A stretch of DNA of 64,000 bases from Alkalilimnicola ehrlichii (GTDB lineage Bacteria > Pseudomonadota > Gammaproteobacteria > Nitrococcales > AK92), in contig NZ_NFZV01000010.1 in NCBI RefSeq assembly GCF_003399765.1, positions 1 through 64,000 of the forward strand, given 5' to 3'. This document shows positions 29,265 through 38,969 of this stretch, piece after piece; the stretch's first letter is position 1; every line of letters begins with the position of its first letter. The position numbers and the translations under genes are program-made. The notes beneath the pieces were generated by a model, which was not told the DNA's origin, ran no database searches, and saw only the letters and a list, made by a program, of their open reading frames with translations.

Positions 29265-32200
29265 TGCTTAGGTTCTTTATTGATCGACCGATTTTTTCGT
29301 CGGTCATATCCATTATTATCGTCCTGCTTGGCGCCGCGGCATTGCGCGTTCTGCCGGTCGAGCAATACCCGGACGTAGCACCGCCGCAGGTGGTTGTCAC
29401 AGCAATCTACCCCGGTGCCAGTGCCGAAGTAATGGCCAACTCGGTCGCCGCCCCTCTGGAGCAGGAAATCAACGGCGTCGACAACATGATCTACATGGAG
29501 TCAACGAGTACCGACGCCGGCTATATCCAGATTTCGATTTCTTTCGAACTGGGTACCGACCCAGACCAGGCGGCCATCAACGTCAATAACCGGGTTCAAT
29601 CGGCGTTGGCACGGCTACCACAACGCGTGCGCGATCAAGGCATTCGTGTCGAAGCCCAATCGACTAACATTCTGATGGTACCGGTCCTGTACTCTCCGGA
29701 CGGCAGCCTCACTACGCTACAAATCAGCAATTACGCTTTATTAAACGTCCTTGACGAGCTGGTTCGTATCCCCGGGGTAGGTGATGCGTCCCTTTTCGGC
29801 GAACAGGACTACTCCATGCGTGTCTGGCTACGCCCGGATATGCTGGCGCAGTACGATCTCACGCCGTCCGATGTTGCCGGCGCGCTTCGCTCTCAGAATG
29901 CCCAGTTCGCAGCCGGCAGTATCGGTGCGGAGCCTGCTCCGCTAGGCCAGGCGTTCACATTTGCCGTCGCTCCGGAAGGTCAACTGAGCAGCCCGGAGGA
30001 GTTCGAGCGGGTCATTCTACGTGCCGACGAAGAGGGCAGCGTACTCCGTTTAGGCGATATAGCGCGGGTCGAACTCGGTTCCAGCAACTATGCCTTCTCG
30101 GCGGTTTATAACCAAGAACCGACGGTCCCGATGGGTGTCTACTTACAGCCTGGCGCTAATGCTTTAGAGACGGCACAGCAGGTGAGGGAAGCCCTGGCAG
30201 AGATGTCTACGCGTTTCCCCGAGGGGTTAAGCTACGGGATTCCCTACGACACCACCGAGTTTATCGAAGTATCGGTACGGGAAGTGGTCGTCACCTTACT
30301 TGTGGCGCTTGCGCTGGTCGTACTGGTGACGTTCATTTTCCTACAGCACTTCCGGGCGGCATTGATTCCCTTGGCAGCCATTCCGGTATCCCTGATCGGC
30401 ACCTTCGCCGGCATGTTGGCGCTCGGTTTCTCGGTCAATTTGCTCACGCTATTCGGCCTAGTACTAGCGATCGGGATTGTGGTCGACAACGCCATCATCG
30501 TGATGGAAAACGTCGAACGTTTGATGCATGAAAAAGGCTTGAAGGCACGCGAAGCGTCCATCGAGACAATGCAGCAAGTAGCAGGGGCCGTAGTCGCTTC
30601 TACCCTGGTTTTGGTTGCTGTCTTCGCGCCAGTAGCTTTCCTCGGCGGACTGACCGGCGAACTTTACCGGCAGTTTGCTGCGACTATTGCCGTTTCTGTC
30701 GTTGTCTCTGCCGTGGTCGCGCTGACCCTAACGCCTGCCATGTGCGCATTGCTGCTCGATCGACAAGCGAAGGAACCGGCTAAAATCTTCCAGTGGTTCA
30801 ACTACGGTTTCGAGCGCGTTACCAATGGCTTCGTTAGCGCCGTCGACGTGCTATTGAAGAAACCCGTCGTCGGTGTCGGCTTATTTGCCGGCATGTTGTT
30901 GGTCGTCGGTTTCTTGCTGACTCGCATGCCCGACGGTTTGGTCCCGCAAGAAGACCAGGGCGTTGCGATTGCAGTCGTCCAATTGCCGCCGACCGCCTCG
31001 TTACCGCGCACCGAAGTGGTCCGCGACGTGCTATCGGAACAACTGCTGGGCCTGCCCGAAGTACAGGACTTCACGGCTTTCGCCGGTTTCGACATCATTG
31101 CCGGTTCCTTACGAACCAACGCCGCGGCCGGCTTTGTGAATCTCTCGCATTGGAATGAGCGGACGGGGCAGGGGCAGGATGCCGCTTCCGTAGCTATGCA
31201 GGTAATGGGGATGGGTTTTGGCATTCAGGAAGCCAATATCTTCGCCTTCACGCCGCCGCCGATTATGGGGCTTTCCCTGACCGGCGGGGTCGAGGGGTAT
31301 TTGCAGGTTCGTGGCGACGTCACCATGGCCGATGTCGAAGCCAGAGCTCAGCGCTTTGTGGCCGCGGCTAACGAAAGGCCTGAGCTGGGCAACGTCCAAA
31401 TCACCCTGGACACCGGCATTCCTCAATATCGCGCGAAAGTCGACCGCGAACAGGCCAGCGCTATAGGCGTACCGTTGAACCAGGTATTCGAAGCGATGCA
31501 AAGCACCTTCGGCTCCCTCTACGTCAACGACTTCACCTATGCCGGCCGTAACTGGCAAGTCAATCTACAGTCCGAAGGCGAGTTCCGCAGCCAACCGGAG
31601 GATATTCAGCGGGTCTTCGTACGTTCGGAGTATGGCGAGATGGTGCCGCTGAGTTCCCTTGTGACCTTAGAACGCACCAATGCAGCGGATATCGTTAATC
31701 GATTCAATGTTTATCCGGCTGCGCGCTTGATGGCAGACCCCGCCCCCGGTTACACGACGGGGCAGGCCAAAGCTGCGTTGGAAGCTGTTGCCGCCCAAAT
31801 GGAAGACGGAGATACCGTCCTTGGCTGGATTGGCGAAGCCTATCAGTTAGACGCCGCGGCAGGTGCCGGCACAGCCGCCTTCGCTTTAGGCTTACTGATG
31901 GTCTTCTTGATTCTGGCAGCGCAATACGAGCGTTGGACGCTACCGCTAGCGGTCGCTTCTGCAGTGCCGTTTGCGGTGCTCGGCGCCGCTCTCTTCAGCG
32001 TACTGCGCGGATTCCCGAACGATATCTACTTCCAAGTCGGGCTTTTGCTGTTAATTGGCTTGGCAGCTAAGAATGCCATTCTAATCGTCGAATTTGCGGC
32101 ACAGAACCGGGCGACTGGCCTGAGTTCGCAAGAAGCCGCTCGCACCGCGGCCAAACAACGCTTCCGGGCCATTATGATGACGGCATTAACCTTCATCATC

Positions 32201-32392
32201 GGCTCCTTGCCGTTGCTGTTTGCAACCGGCGCTGGTGCTGCCAGTCGGCAGGAGCTTGGGACGGTGGTCGTCGGCGGCATGATCGCTGCAAGCACGCTGG
32301 CGCTTGTCTTCGTACCACTCTTCTACAAATTGTTGGAGGATTTGGCCACGTGGCGTCGGCAGCGTAAGGAAAGGAGAAGCGCCGATGCATAA
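29264..32392 (+). CDS. RND multidrug efflux pump, HAE1 family
   Basis: 1042 aa, the usual size of AcrB-type proton/drug antiporters, with twelve membrane segments and two large periplasmic loops. MLRFFIDRPIFSSVISI is the canonical N-terminus. GVYLQPGANALETAQ, LFGLVLAIGIVVDNAIIVMENVERLMHE (TM4) and LLLIGLAAKNAILIVEFAAQNR (TM10 Lys) are all present. In TM4 it reads Asp408-Asn409 where AcrB has Asp407-Asp408, so one of the two proton-relay aspartates is replaced by Asn. It overlaps the adaptor by one base and the outer-membrane gene by eight. Substrate range cannot be predicted. Confidence 0.95.
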   Translation: MLRFFIDRPIFSSVISIIIVLLGAAALRVLPVEQYPDVAPPQVVVTAIYPGASAEVMANSVAAPLEQEINGVDNMIYMESTSTDAGYIQISISFELGTDPDQAAINVNNRVQSALARLPQRVRDQGIRVEAQSTNILMVPVLYSPDGSLTTLQISNYALLNVLDELVRIPGVGDASLFGEQDYSMRVWLRPDMLAQYDLTPSDVAGALRSQNAQFAAGSIGAEPAPLGQAFTFAVAPEGQLSSPEEFERVILRADEEGSVLRLGDIARVELGSSNYAFSAVYNQEPTVPMGVYLQPGANALETAQQVREALAEMSTRFPEGLSYGIPYDTTEFIEVSVREVVVTLLVALALVVLVTFIFLQHFRAALIPLAAIPVSLIGTFAGMLALGFSVNLLTLFGLVLAIGIVVDNAIIVMENVERLMHEKGLKAREASIETMQQVAGAVVASTLVLVAVFAPVAFLGGLTGELYRQFAATIAVSVVVSAVVALTLTPAMCALLLDRQAKEPAKIFQWFNYGFERVTNGFVSAVDVLLKKPVVGVGLFAGMLLVVGFLLTRMPDGLVPQEDQGVAIAVVQLPPTASLPRTEVVRDVLSEQLLGLPEVQDFTAFAGFDIIAGSLRTNAAAGFVNLSHWNERTGQGQDAASVAMQVMGMGFGIQEANIFAFTPPPIMGLSLTGGVEGYLQVRGDVTMADVEARAQRFVAAANERPELGNVQITLDTGIPQYRAKVDREQASAIGVPLNQVFEAMQSTFGSLYVNDFTYAGRNWQVNLQSEGEFRSQPEDIQRVFVRSEYGEMVPLSSLVTLERTNAADIVNRFNVYPAARLMADPAPGYTTGQAKAALEAVAAQMEDGDTVLGWIGEAYQLDAAAGAGTAAFALGLLMVFLILAAQYERWTLPLAVASAVPFAVLGAALFSVLRGFPNDIYFQVGLLLLIGLAAKNAILIVEFAAQNRATGLSSQEAARTAAKQRFRAIMMTALTFIIGSLPLLFATGAGAASRQELGTVVVGGMIAASTLALVFVPLFYKLLEDLATWRRQRKERRSADA

Positions 32393-33821
32393 GAAGCTCT
32401 TATTGGCGGTGGCAACGTCGCTGGCGGTAGCGGGATGCGTTACCGTCGGCCCCGACTACCAGGCTCGCGATTTCGATTTGCCGGAACAATGGCCCGAGCA
32501 TCATCTGCTTGATGAGGCCGATACCACCGACTGGTTGGAATGGTGGCAACGGTTCGAGGACCCGGTCCTTAACCAGTTGGTGGGGCGGGCGCTCGACGAC
32601 AACCTGGAAATCCGCTTGCAAGCGGCCAGAATCGAGGAGGCGAGGGCAAGGCTCGGCTTGGCGCGGGCAGAGCAAAGGCCTAGCCTTTCCGCCCAAGCGG
32701 AAGCCAGCCGCGATCGGCAACCGGCGGCTGCGATGCCGCTGGAAGGGTTCGAGCCGTCGCCGAGCAACCTGTTCTCGATTAGCGGTATGCTCAGCTACGA
32801 GCTGGACCTGTGGGGTCGCTTGACCCGCGAGCGGGAAGCCGCCGAAGCCATTTTGGAAGAGAACCAGTTCTCGCGGGAAGCCGTACGCCTCAACGTCGTT
32901 GCCGACGTCGTTGCAACGTACTTCAACCTGCGGACAGCGCAAAGCCAACTGGCGATCACAAAACAAGCACTGGAAACCCGCGAGGAAACCTATCGACTGG
33001 AACGCGTTCGCTTCGAGGCCGGCGATGCCGACGAGCTTTCCTTGCGCCAAGCGCAATCCGAGTTAGCCACCGCTCGTGCGCAGCTACCGGCGTACATTCA
33101 GCAAGTTCGGGTGTTGGAGGGTGCGCTAGGCGCTTTGCTGGGGCTAACGCCTGCCGAACTCTTCCGCGAGTTTGAGCTGGGCGATGAGCGGCTTGAGCAA
33201 ATCGCATTGCCAGAGGGTGTTCCAAGTTACTTGCCGTCACAGCTACTGGAACGACGGCCGGACATCCGGGCGGCGGAAGCCGGCGTTATCGCGGCAACCG
33301 CCGGCGTTGGCGTAGCGCAAGCCTCTCGTCTGCCGAGGTTGAACCTTACGACGCTATTGGGCACCGCAGCCGTTGATACCGGGGATCTCTTTACCGGCGA
33401 TGCGATGACCTGGGGGCTTGGCGCTTCCGTTGCCGGGCCGCTGCTGGACTTTGGGCGCGGGCGGGCGAGGGTCGATACTGCGGAAGCAATCCGTTCCCAA
33501 GCGGAGCTGCGGTATGAAGCCACCGTCAATACCGCGTTCCGCGAGGTACGCGATGCGCTCGTCGTTTACGAGACCAGCGGCGATCGGGTGGCGGCCATTC
33601 AAGAGCAGGTCGATGCTATCGGGCGCTCTTTGTACGTCGCCGAACTGCGCTACCGTGAAGGCTTGGTTGGCTTCATCGAACTACTCGACGCCCAACGAGC
33701 GCTCCTATCGGCAGAGCTGGCGCTGGCAGAAGCCAACCGTGACCGCCTGACCGCCACAGCAACGTTATTCAAAGCACTCGGCGGCGGCTGGAGCGAAACG
33801 GCGGCAGAGGACGACGCTTAG
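32385..33821 (+). CDS. RND efflux outer-membrane factor (OprM/NodT type lipoprotein)
   Basis: 478 aa from the ATG at 32385 with AAGGAGAA upstream. A lipoprotein signal peptide ([14 protein letters not shown], lipobox VAGC) leads into VTVGPDYQ, the classic OprM/NodT start. Two TolC-like repeats rich in long helices follow ([26 protein letters not shown] and, later, [32 protein letters not shown]). It completes the tripartite pump. The next gene is lpxD, separated by a 12-bp hairpin that may end the efflux transcript. Confidence 0.94.
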   Translation: MHKKLLLAVATSLAVAGCVTVGPDYQARDFDLPEQWPEHHLLDEADTTDWLEWWQRFEDPVLNQLVGRALDDNLEIRLQAARIEEARARLGLARAEQRPSLSAQAEASRDRQPAAAMPLEGFEPSPSNLFSISGMLSYELDLWGRLTREREAAEAILEENQFSREAVRLNVVADVVATYFNLRTAQSQLAITKQALETREETYRLERVRFEAGDADELSLRQAQSELATARAQLPAYIQQVRVLEGALGALLGLTPAELFREFELGDERLEQIALPEGVPSYLPSQLLERRPDIRAAEAGVIAATAGVGVAQASRLPRLNLTTLLGTAAVDTGDLFTGDAMTWGLGASVAGPLLDFGRGRARVDTAEAIRSQAELRYEATVNTAFREVRDALVVYETSGDRVAAIQEQVDAIGRSLYVAELRYREGLVGFIELLDAQRALLSAELALAEANRDRLTATATLFKALGGGWSETAAEDDA

Positions 33822-33829
33822 ACTGGCAA

Positions 33830-33861
33830 CTGCACCGCTCCAAAGGAAAGGAGCGGTGCAG
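33830..33861 (+). terminator. Hairpin after the efflux operon
   Basis: Perfect 12-bp stem CTGCACCGCTCC (33830-33841) / GGAGCGGTGCAG (33850-33861) with an AAAGGAAA loop, 9 bases after the outer-membrane factor stop. No T-tract. Confidence 0.6.
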
Positions 33862-33933
33862 CCGCTTCCCTGCGCAGATCGACTTCCGAGGGAGAGTCGA
33901 ATCGCGCTAAGATGTACCGAGGAGGCATACTGC

Positions 33934-34983
33934 ATGAACACGGAAAGTTTTAGTTTAGGAGAACTGGCGGCACTCGTCGGTGCACGCCTGGTTGGCGATT
34001 CGGAACGGCGGATACGACGAGTGGCCGCTCTCGATAAGGCCGAGCACGATGCGTTAGCGTTTTGCACCGGCCCTCGCTATCTCGATCAGTTACGAACAAC
34101 ACAAGCTGGAGCGGTTCTCGTTAAGCCCGCTCACGCAGAAGCTTGCCCTACGGCGGCGCTGGTCGTCGATGACCCTTACTATGCCTACGCGCTGTTAGCC
34201 AACCATTTGTACCCCCGACAGCCCGCGCCGGGCGGCATTCATCCGTCAGCCGTTATCGCAGACGATGCCGAAGTCGATCCGGAAGCAGCTGTTGGGCCAA
34301 ACGCGGTGGTCGAGGCAGGCGCGAGAGTAGGGCGTGGCACCATTATCGGCGCTAATGCCTACATCGGTGCCGGGGCGCACATAGGCGAGGACACCTGGTT
34401 AGCCGCAGGCGTATACATCGGCGCAGCTTGCGAAATAGGTGCTGGCGTTATTGTCCATTCAGGTGTCGTGATCGGTGCCGATGGCTTTGGTTTCGCGCCT
34501 GGGCGAGAAGGCTGGCGTAAAGTGCCGCAGCTAGGCAAAGTCATCGTTGGCAATCGGGTCGATATTGGCGCCAATACGACGATTGATCGCGGCGCTTTAG
34601 ATGACACCGTCATTGAAGACGGTGTAAAGCTCGACAACCTCGTGCATATTGCTCACAACGTAAGAGTCGGGGAAAACACGGTCATCGCTGGCTGTACTGT
34701 TATCGCCGGTAGTACCCGAATCGGCAAGAACTGCATTATCGGCGGAGCATCGGCAATAACCGGGCATGTGGATATTGCCGATGGCGTAACGCTAATGGGC
34801 ATGACCGGTGTTTCCGGCAATATCCGCGAAGCAGGCGTCTATGCATCGCCGACACCCGCGCAACCGCTGAAAGAATGGCGCAAGAATGTAGTGAGGTTCA
34901 CGCAGCTGGAAGATATCGTACGCCGGTTGCGTATTGTCGAACGAGGGTTGGCTGAACAACACTCGGCCGAACAGCACTCATAA
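33934..34983 (+). CDS. lpxD: UDP-3-O-(3-hydroxyacyl)glucosamine N-acyltransferase
   Basis: 349 aa enzyme that adds the N-linked 3-hydroxyacyl chain in lipid A synthesis. The ATG at 33934 follows GAGGAGGC. The N-terminal uridine-binding domain (residues about 1-105) has [16 protein letters not shown] and [13 protein letters not shown] left-handed beta-helix of hexapeptide repeats spans about 110-320, with the catalytic His block [38 protein letters not shown] (read in parts). The C-terminal helix is [20 protein letters not shown]. It lies outside the usual bamA-skp-lpxD-fabZ-lpxA-lpxB cluster, next to an efflux operon, so it may be a second copy; this cannot be settled from the window. Confidence 0.94.
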   Translation: MNTESFSLGELAALVGARLVGDSERRIRRVAALDKAEHDALAFCTGPRYLDQLRTTQAGAVLVKPAHAEACPTAALVVDDPYYAYALLANHLYPRQPAPGGIHPSAVIADDAEVDPEAAVGPNAVVEAGARVGRGTIIGANAYIGAGAHIGEDTWLAAGVYIGAACEIGAGVIVHSGVVIGADGFGFAPGREGWRKVPQLGKVIVGNRVDIGANTTIDRGALDDTVIEDGVKLDNLVHIAHNVRVGENTVIAGCTVIAGSTRIGKNCIIGGASAITGHVDIADGVTLMGMTGVSGNIREAGVYASPTPAQPLKEWRKNVVRFTQLEDIVRRLRIVERGLAEQHSAEQHS

Positions 34984-35006
34984 ACAAAGTCGATTCAACT
35001 CAGAGG

Positions 35007-35046
35007 AGGGCCCCTGCGGCTTCAGCCGCGGGGGCCCTTGAATTTT
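35007..35046. terminator. Bidirectional terminator between lpxD and tetR
   Basis: Stem AGGGCCCCTGCGGC (35007-35020) / GCCGCGGGGGCCCT (35025-35038), one T-G mismatch, loop TTCA, then TGAATTTT on the plus side. It sits between convergent genes. Confidence 0.85.
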
Positions 35047-35061
35047 GCACGCCTAAATCAC

Positions 35062-35679
35062 CTAATGACGCCGGATACCGGTGAAATAGTAATCAAGCAT
35101 TTCTTCGCCGTATCGCGGCATTTCGTATAGCTCCGGATCTCTGAGCCAAAGTATGCTCATTCCCTTCATCAACGACATTAGGGCAACAGTGGCAGCTCTG
35201 GGATCAACGCTATCCCGCAACAAGCCTTGTTCTTTCGCCGTTTCGAAATCCTTTGTGAGTTGATCCATCGACTCCGCATCGAGCACTTTCTGCCGCTCAA
35301 CGCTAGGATTAATCTCGCTGACGTATTCGCAGCGACTCCAGAGTACCGTGTAAATTTCGCGTTGAGTTTTGCTATCGACGAACGTCTTTAGCACGCGTCG
35401 GCAAACTTCGTGAATCATTTCTAGCACATTACCTTCGCTGGATTCCCTGATGCTATCGGCCAATTCCGCCATAGGGGCGCGGGCTCGCTCAGCAAGCGCC
35501 GTGAACAAATCGTTCTTATCCTTGAAGTGCCAATACACAGCACCACGAGTAACGCCGGCGCGGCGAGCAATCATTTCCAGCGTGGTCCGCGAAACGCCTT
35601 TCTCCAGGAATACCTCGATAGCTGCATCGAGAATCGATTCCCGGGTTGCCTCAGCTTCTGCCTTAGTACGTCGCGCCAC
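35062..35679 (-). CDS. TetR/AcrR family efflux repressor
   Basis: 205 aa. The N-terminal HTH (SILDAAIEVFLEKGVSRTTLEMIARRAGVTRGAVYWHFKDKNDLF, residues about 15-58, read in parts) is of the AcrR/TtgR/MexZ group, and the C-terminal domain is the ligand pocket. Likely represses the RND operon at 28107-33821, seven kilobases away on the other strand, and its own gene: CATAC-6-GTATG lies in its promoter and related half-sites overlap the pump's -10. The efflux target is inferred from family and shared sites, not shown. Confidence 0.92.
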   Translation of the reverse strand: MARRTKAEAEATRESILDAAIEVFLEKGVSRTTLEMIARRAGVTRGAVYWHFKDKNDLFTALAERARAPMAELADSIRESSEGNVLEMIHEVCRRVLKTFVDSKTQREIYTVLWSRCEYVSEINPSVERQKVLDAESMDQLTKDFETAKEQGLLRDSVDPRAATVALMSLMKGMSILWLRDPELYEMPRYGEEMLDYYFTGIRRH

Positions 35680-35737
35680 TATAACCGTCCTCCAACCAAA
35701 CTTGGTGCCTATTGTAGCGTGTTACGTACAGTCTTTG

Positions 35738-35753
35738 CATACAAACGAGTATG
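35738..35753. promoter_or_regulatory. Candidate TetR/AcrR operator
   Basis: Perfect inverted repeat CATAC (35738-35742), six bases, GTATG (35749-35753), extended on the right by TATAC. It lies about 60 bases upstream of tetR and resembles known AcrR-type operators (TACATAC...GTATGTA). Confidence 0.7.
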
Positions 35754-36057
35754 TATACTTGGGCGCGCATTGCATTTAACATAATATATATTATACGCAG
35801 CACGCTAAGTCAGATTAGGACTTGGCTAGCCCGACTCCGCAAGATAAGAGCTCAGCAGTCGTTTATATGGAGATAAGAATAAACAGCGAAAAGCGCCTGC
35901 TCGGCGCTATGCCGGGCTTTCTCTTTCTGACTGAAGCGGTTAAACGAGTTGGACGATATGCGCTGAGGGCATCGGCCGCGAAACCGGATTCTCTTGGCGC
36001 CTCACAGCGAGCGCTGTTGCGCCAAGAGAAATATTCGGGGGCAGCCTCCTCTATCAG
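35754..36057. other. Intergenic stretch between tetR and the TonB receptor
   Basis: About 300 bases. An AT-rich patch (ACATAATATATATTATA near 35779-35796) lies just beyond the operator. No convincing gene seen; the short open frames lack family resemblance. Confidence 0.5.
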
Positions 36058-38199
36058 TCAGAATGCGTAGTTCGCGGTCAGGCTGAGGGTGCGCGGAGCG
36101 CCAGGGAAAATCATCCTGTCATTGAAACCGCCGACGAAATAACGTTCGTCAGTCAGGTTGCTGATGTTGAGGGCAAGATCAAGCGCACCGAGCTTGTAGT
36201 AAGCCGCAAGGTCGAACACGGTATAAGCAGGTAACACGACGCTTTCGTCAAAGGTTTCGCGTTTGCCTACGTAATTAAGGCCACCTCCTAAACCGAGTCC
36301 GGTATCGACGAAGTCGTACCGGGTCCAAAGGTGGCCGCTGTACCGAGGGATGTTCGAAGGACGTTTGCCGATATTATCGGGGTCGCTGTCTTCGGTGACC
36401 TCAGCATCGATGTAACCCACCCCGACGAGTAGCCTCCAGTTTGGCGTAAGCTCGCCCACTAAATCGATCTCGCCGCCACGGCTGCGAAACTCGCCGATCT
36501 GAATCGAACGCTGAGTATCGTTCGGGTCGCGCACACGCTCATTCTTTCTGGTGATTTCGTACACAGCTAGGTTGGCGCTTAGGCGGCCGCCAAACCAGTC
36601 GGCCTTGATCCCAACCTCGATCTACTCGCTCTCTAGCGGCTCCCAGGGACCGCCCTGTTCTGGGGTGCCGCCAAGCTGCGGTTCGAAACTCTCGGCATAG
36701 CTCGCATACAACGATACCTGTTCGGTAGCCTTGAAGACGGCACCGAGGTCGCCCGTCACCGCCGTGTCGCTGTCCTTATCGGAGCCGAGCCAATCCGCGC
36801 TGTGACGGTCGTAACGCACGCCGCCGGCCACAGTCCAGCGCGGGGTCAGCTCGATGCGGTCGCGTAGGTAAATACCGCGGCTTTGGCTGCGGGTCTCCCG
36901 CTCGGTCAGTTCGTAGTCATAGTCGGCGGGACGGGCTTGCCGGTAGACGGGGTCGAAGATATCGATGGGCGGTACGTTACCGGTGGTCGACCCGACGACA
37001 TCTGATCGCACTGTATTACGCGCATCGACACCAACGTTGATCTGGTGCCGAAACCGTCCGCTGTTAAATTCACCGGCGAGATCAGCAACGGCATAGGCCT
37101 CTTCGTTTGTGTAGTCGAAGTCGCGGAACTGGCGGCGCATAGTCCTGCCGTCCGCTTCCAGCCCGCTCGGCTCGTGATAGCGATCGCGATAATCGCTATG
37201 CGACGCGCGACCGGTCAGAGAAATACGCCAGATCGAGGTTAGGTAATGCTCGAACCCTGCCTGCAGGGCCCAACCCTTATTCTCTTGGAGATCGGTCGGT
37301 TCCTGCAGCGACCGATCTATAGGCAAAAGGTCGACATCGCCGCCTGGCGCCGGAATGCCGCGATCACGCTTGCCTTTGTTGCGAACACCGAACAGCTCTG
37401 CTTCCAGCGCCAAGGTACTAGCATCGCTGATCAACCAAGTCACGGAAGGAGCCAGCTGCCAGTTGCGCTCTTCAATATTATCGCGAAAGCTTCCGCCATC
37501 TTCGCCTGCCATGATCAGGCGATAAAGTACCGGACTATCCTCTCCCAATGGGCCGGTGACATCTAAAACGCCTCGGTATCGGTCGTGTTCGGCGGCGGTC
37601 ACGGTCACGGAGCGCTGCCGAACCGCAAGCGGTTTTTTGGTGACTAGGTTGACCATGCCGCCCGGGCCGCCTCCCCCATAAAGCAGTGCGGCAGGCCCCT
37701 TCAGAACTTCGACACGATCGACGTTTGCGGTTATCGGATTAATGAAACCATCGTAGGGGTTAGCGCGCAGGCCATTGAAGGTGACGTTATCGCGCTGACT
37801 GCGAAAGCCGCGGATCTGGAAATCCTGGTTATAAGAAAACTGGCTCGCCCCGCTGACGTTTCGGTAGAGCTCGTCGAAGCGGTAGACATCCTGATCTCGA
37901 AGCACCTCGTGATTAACGATGCCTACGCTCCGTGGGATCTCGCGCAGAGACTCATCGGTACGTAGCACTGATTCGGCGTCTCCCACGACATACGTGTCGC
38001 CCCGGTCTTCGATGCGAATGGTGCTGAGCCGGAATATGCCGTCGTCGGTTCTTTCGGCGTTCTCCTGTGTCTGCGCAGAGCTCGCTGGCGCAGCTAAGGC
38101 AAGCGTGGCCGCAATAGGCAGCGCAGTTAGCAAGTTATGCTTTACTAAAATGCGGGTAAGCGGAAAGTCTGTAATTGCAGTGTCGCGATGAATGGTCAC
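36058..38199 (-). CDS. TonB-dependent siderophore receptor, interrupted by an in-frame TAG
   Basis: Outer-membrane ferric-siderophore receptor (TIGR01783-like, FhuA/FpvA group), about 714 codons in one frame from the ATG at 38199. After a signal peptide ending ASSAQ, the plug domain shows REIPRSVGIVNHEVLRDQ, QDFQIRGFRSQRDNVTFNG and VDRVEVLKGPAALLYGGGGPGGMVNLVTKKP. The barrel ends with PGAPRTLSLTANYAF, a C-terminal Phe as needed for outer-membrane assembly. A TAG at 36622-36624 falls between PLESE and IEVGIKAD, where the family usually has Gln; CAG would differ by one base. The frame is the same on both sides, so this is a nonsense change, not an indel. A Fur box lies upstream. It may serve the siderophore made at 51-64 kb, but this is inference. 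Confidence 0.88.
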
Positions 38200-38251
38200 A
38201 ATGCCCCCATAGACAAACTAGAGCAGTCTCATCCTATATGAAAAGAAAGAT

Positions 38252-38270
38252 GATAATGATTCTCGTTATA
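38252..38270 (-). promoter_or_regulatory. Fur box upstream of the siderophore receptor
   Basis: GATAATGATTCTCGTTATA, matching the 19-bp Fur consensus GATAATGATAATCATTATC at about 15 of 19 positions, 53 bases before the receptor start. It indicates iron-repressed expression. Confidence 0.85.
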
Positions 38271-38589
38271 TTTAACAACGCTTGTCGGGCGGGTATGAGT
38301 CTTCTTACTCTAAGTCGCGGATAGTGCAAGCTCGGAAAGTTTGGGCAATATAATGGCCTTTCTTGCCAGCGCGATCATGCCGCAATATGTGTTAGCTTTG
38401 CCAAGCCGCCCTGTCTGGTAGAACACGTGAGCTACTGAAACTGCTGACTTTAGCCGTTGGCTACGTCCTGGCGGGTGCAATTACACTTCACGCGGCCGTA
38501 AGCTGCCCTCGCCTCTCAAGCAGCGCTACAGAAGGTGTCGCTTATACATCACACCTGCCCGCTTCGCTTGGCTTGCCTGATGCCACCTT
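38271..38589. other. Intergenic stretch between the receptor promoter and the SPW gene
   Basis: About 320 bases without a convincing gene or obvious terminator. Confidence 0.45.
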
Positions 38590-38937
38590 TCAAGCCCCGC
38601 GTGGGCCCTTGCCGATAGCACGTACACGGGCCGCGCCATCGATCGTCACTACCAGACCACACAACATGGTGTTGGAGGTCGCGAAAACGAGCCCAAAGAA
38701 ACCGAGAACGAGCGGCGAAATTAGCAACCAAATACCCAACAGGAGCACGATCCATTCCCGCCGAGGCAACGGTCGCACTAAACCCAACAGGGGAATGGCA
38801 ATCAGCGCTGCTCCAACCACATAGGAGTTCCAGGCCGATACACCGCCGTAACCGTCCTCATACGCCAGTATGTACGGTGCGACAACGAGCCATAGCCCGA
38901 CTAGGGGGTTCATCCAATCTTGCCAGCGCATTCCCAT
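38590..38937 (-). CDS. SPW-repeat membrane protein
   Basis: 115 aa with four hydrophobic segments. Two repeats with the pattern W-x2-W...G-x-W-L...P run through it: RWQDWMNPLVGLWLVVAPYILAY and REWIVLLLGIWLLISPLVLGF (read in parts). This is the SPW repeat found in small integral membrane proteins of unknown function. The start is the ATG at 38937, or MRW at 38931. It is the last gene of the minus-strand nitrate reductase group, 32 bases after the PpiC gene, and might be co-transcribed with it. Confidence 0.75.
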   Translation of the reverse strand: MGMRWQDWMNPLVGLWLVVAPYILAYEDGYGGVSAWNSYVVGAALIAIPLLGLVRPLPRREWIVLLLGIWLLISPLVLGFFGLVFATSNTMLCGLVVTIDGAARVRAIGKGPRGA

Positions 38938-38969
38938 GCAATCCTCCGTCGATCCTTCGTGACTGCCGC

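Noticed and set aside
36622-36624. Amber codon read as pyrrolysine or selenocysteine-like recoding in the TonB receptor
   Set aside because: The stop is TAG in a position where Gln is usual, and no pyrrolysine genes or recoding elements are visible. A point change is the simpler reading.
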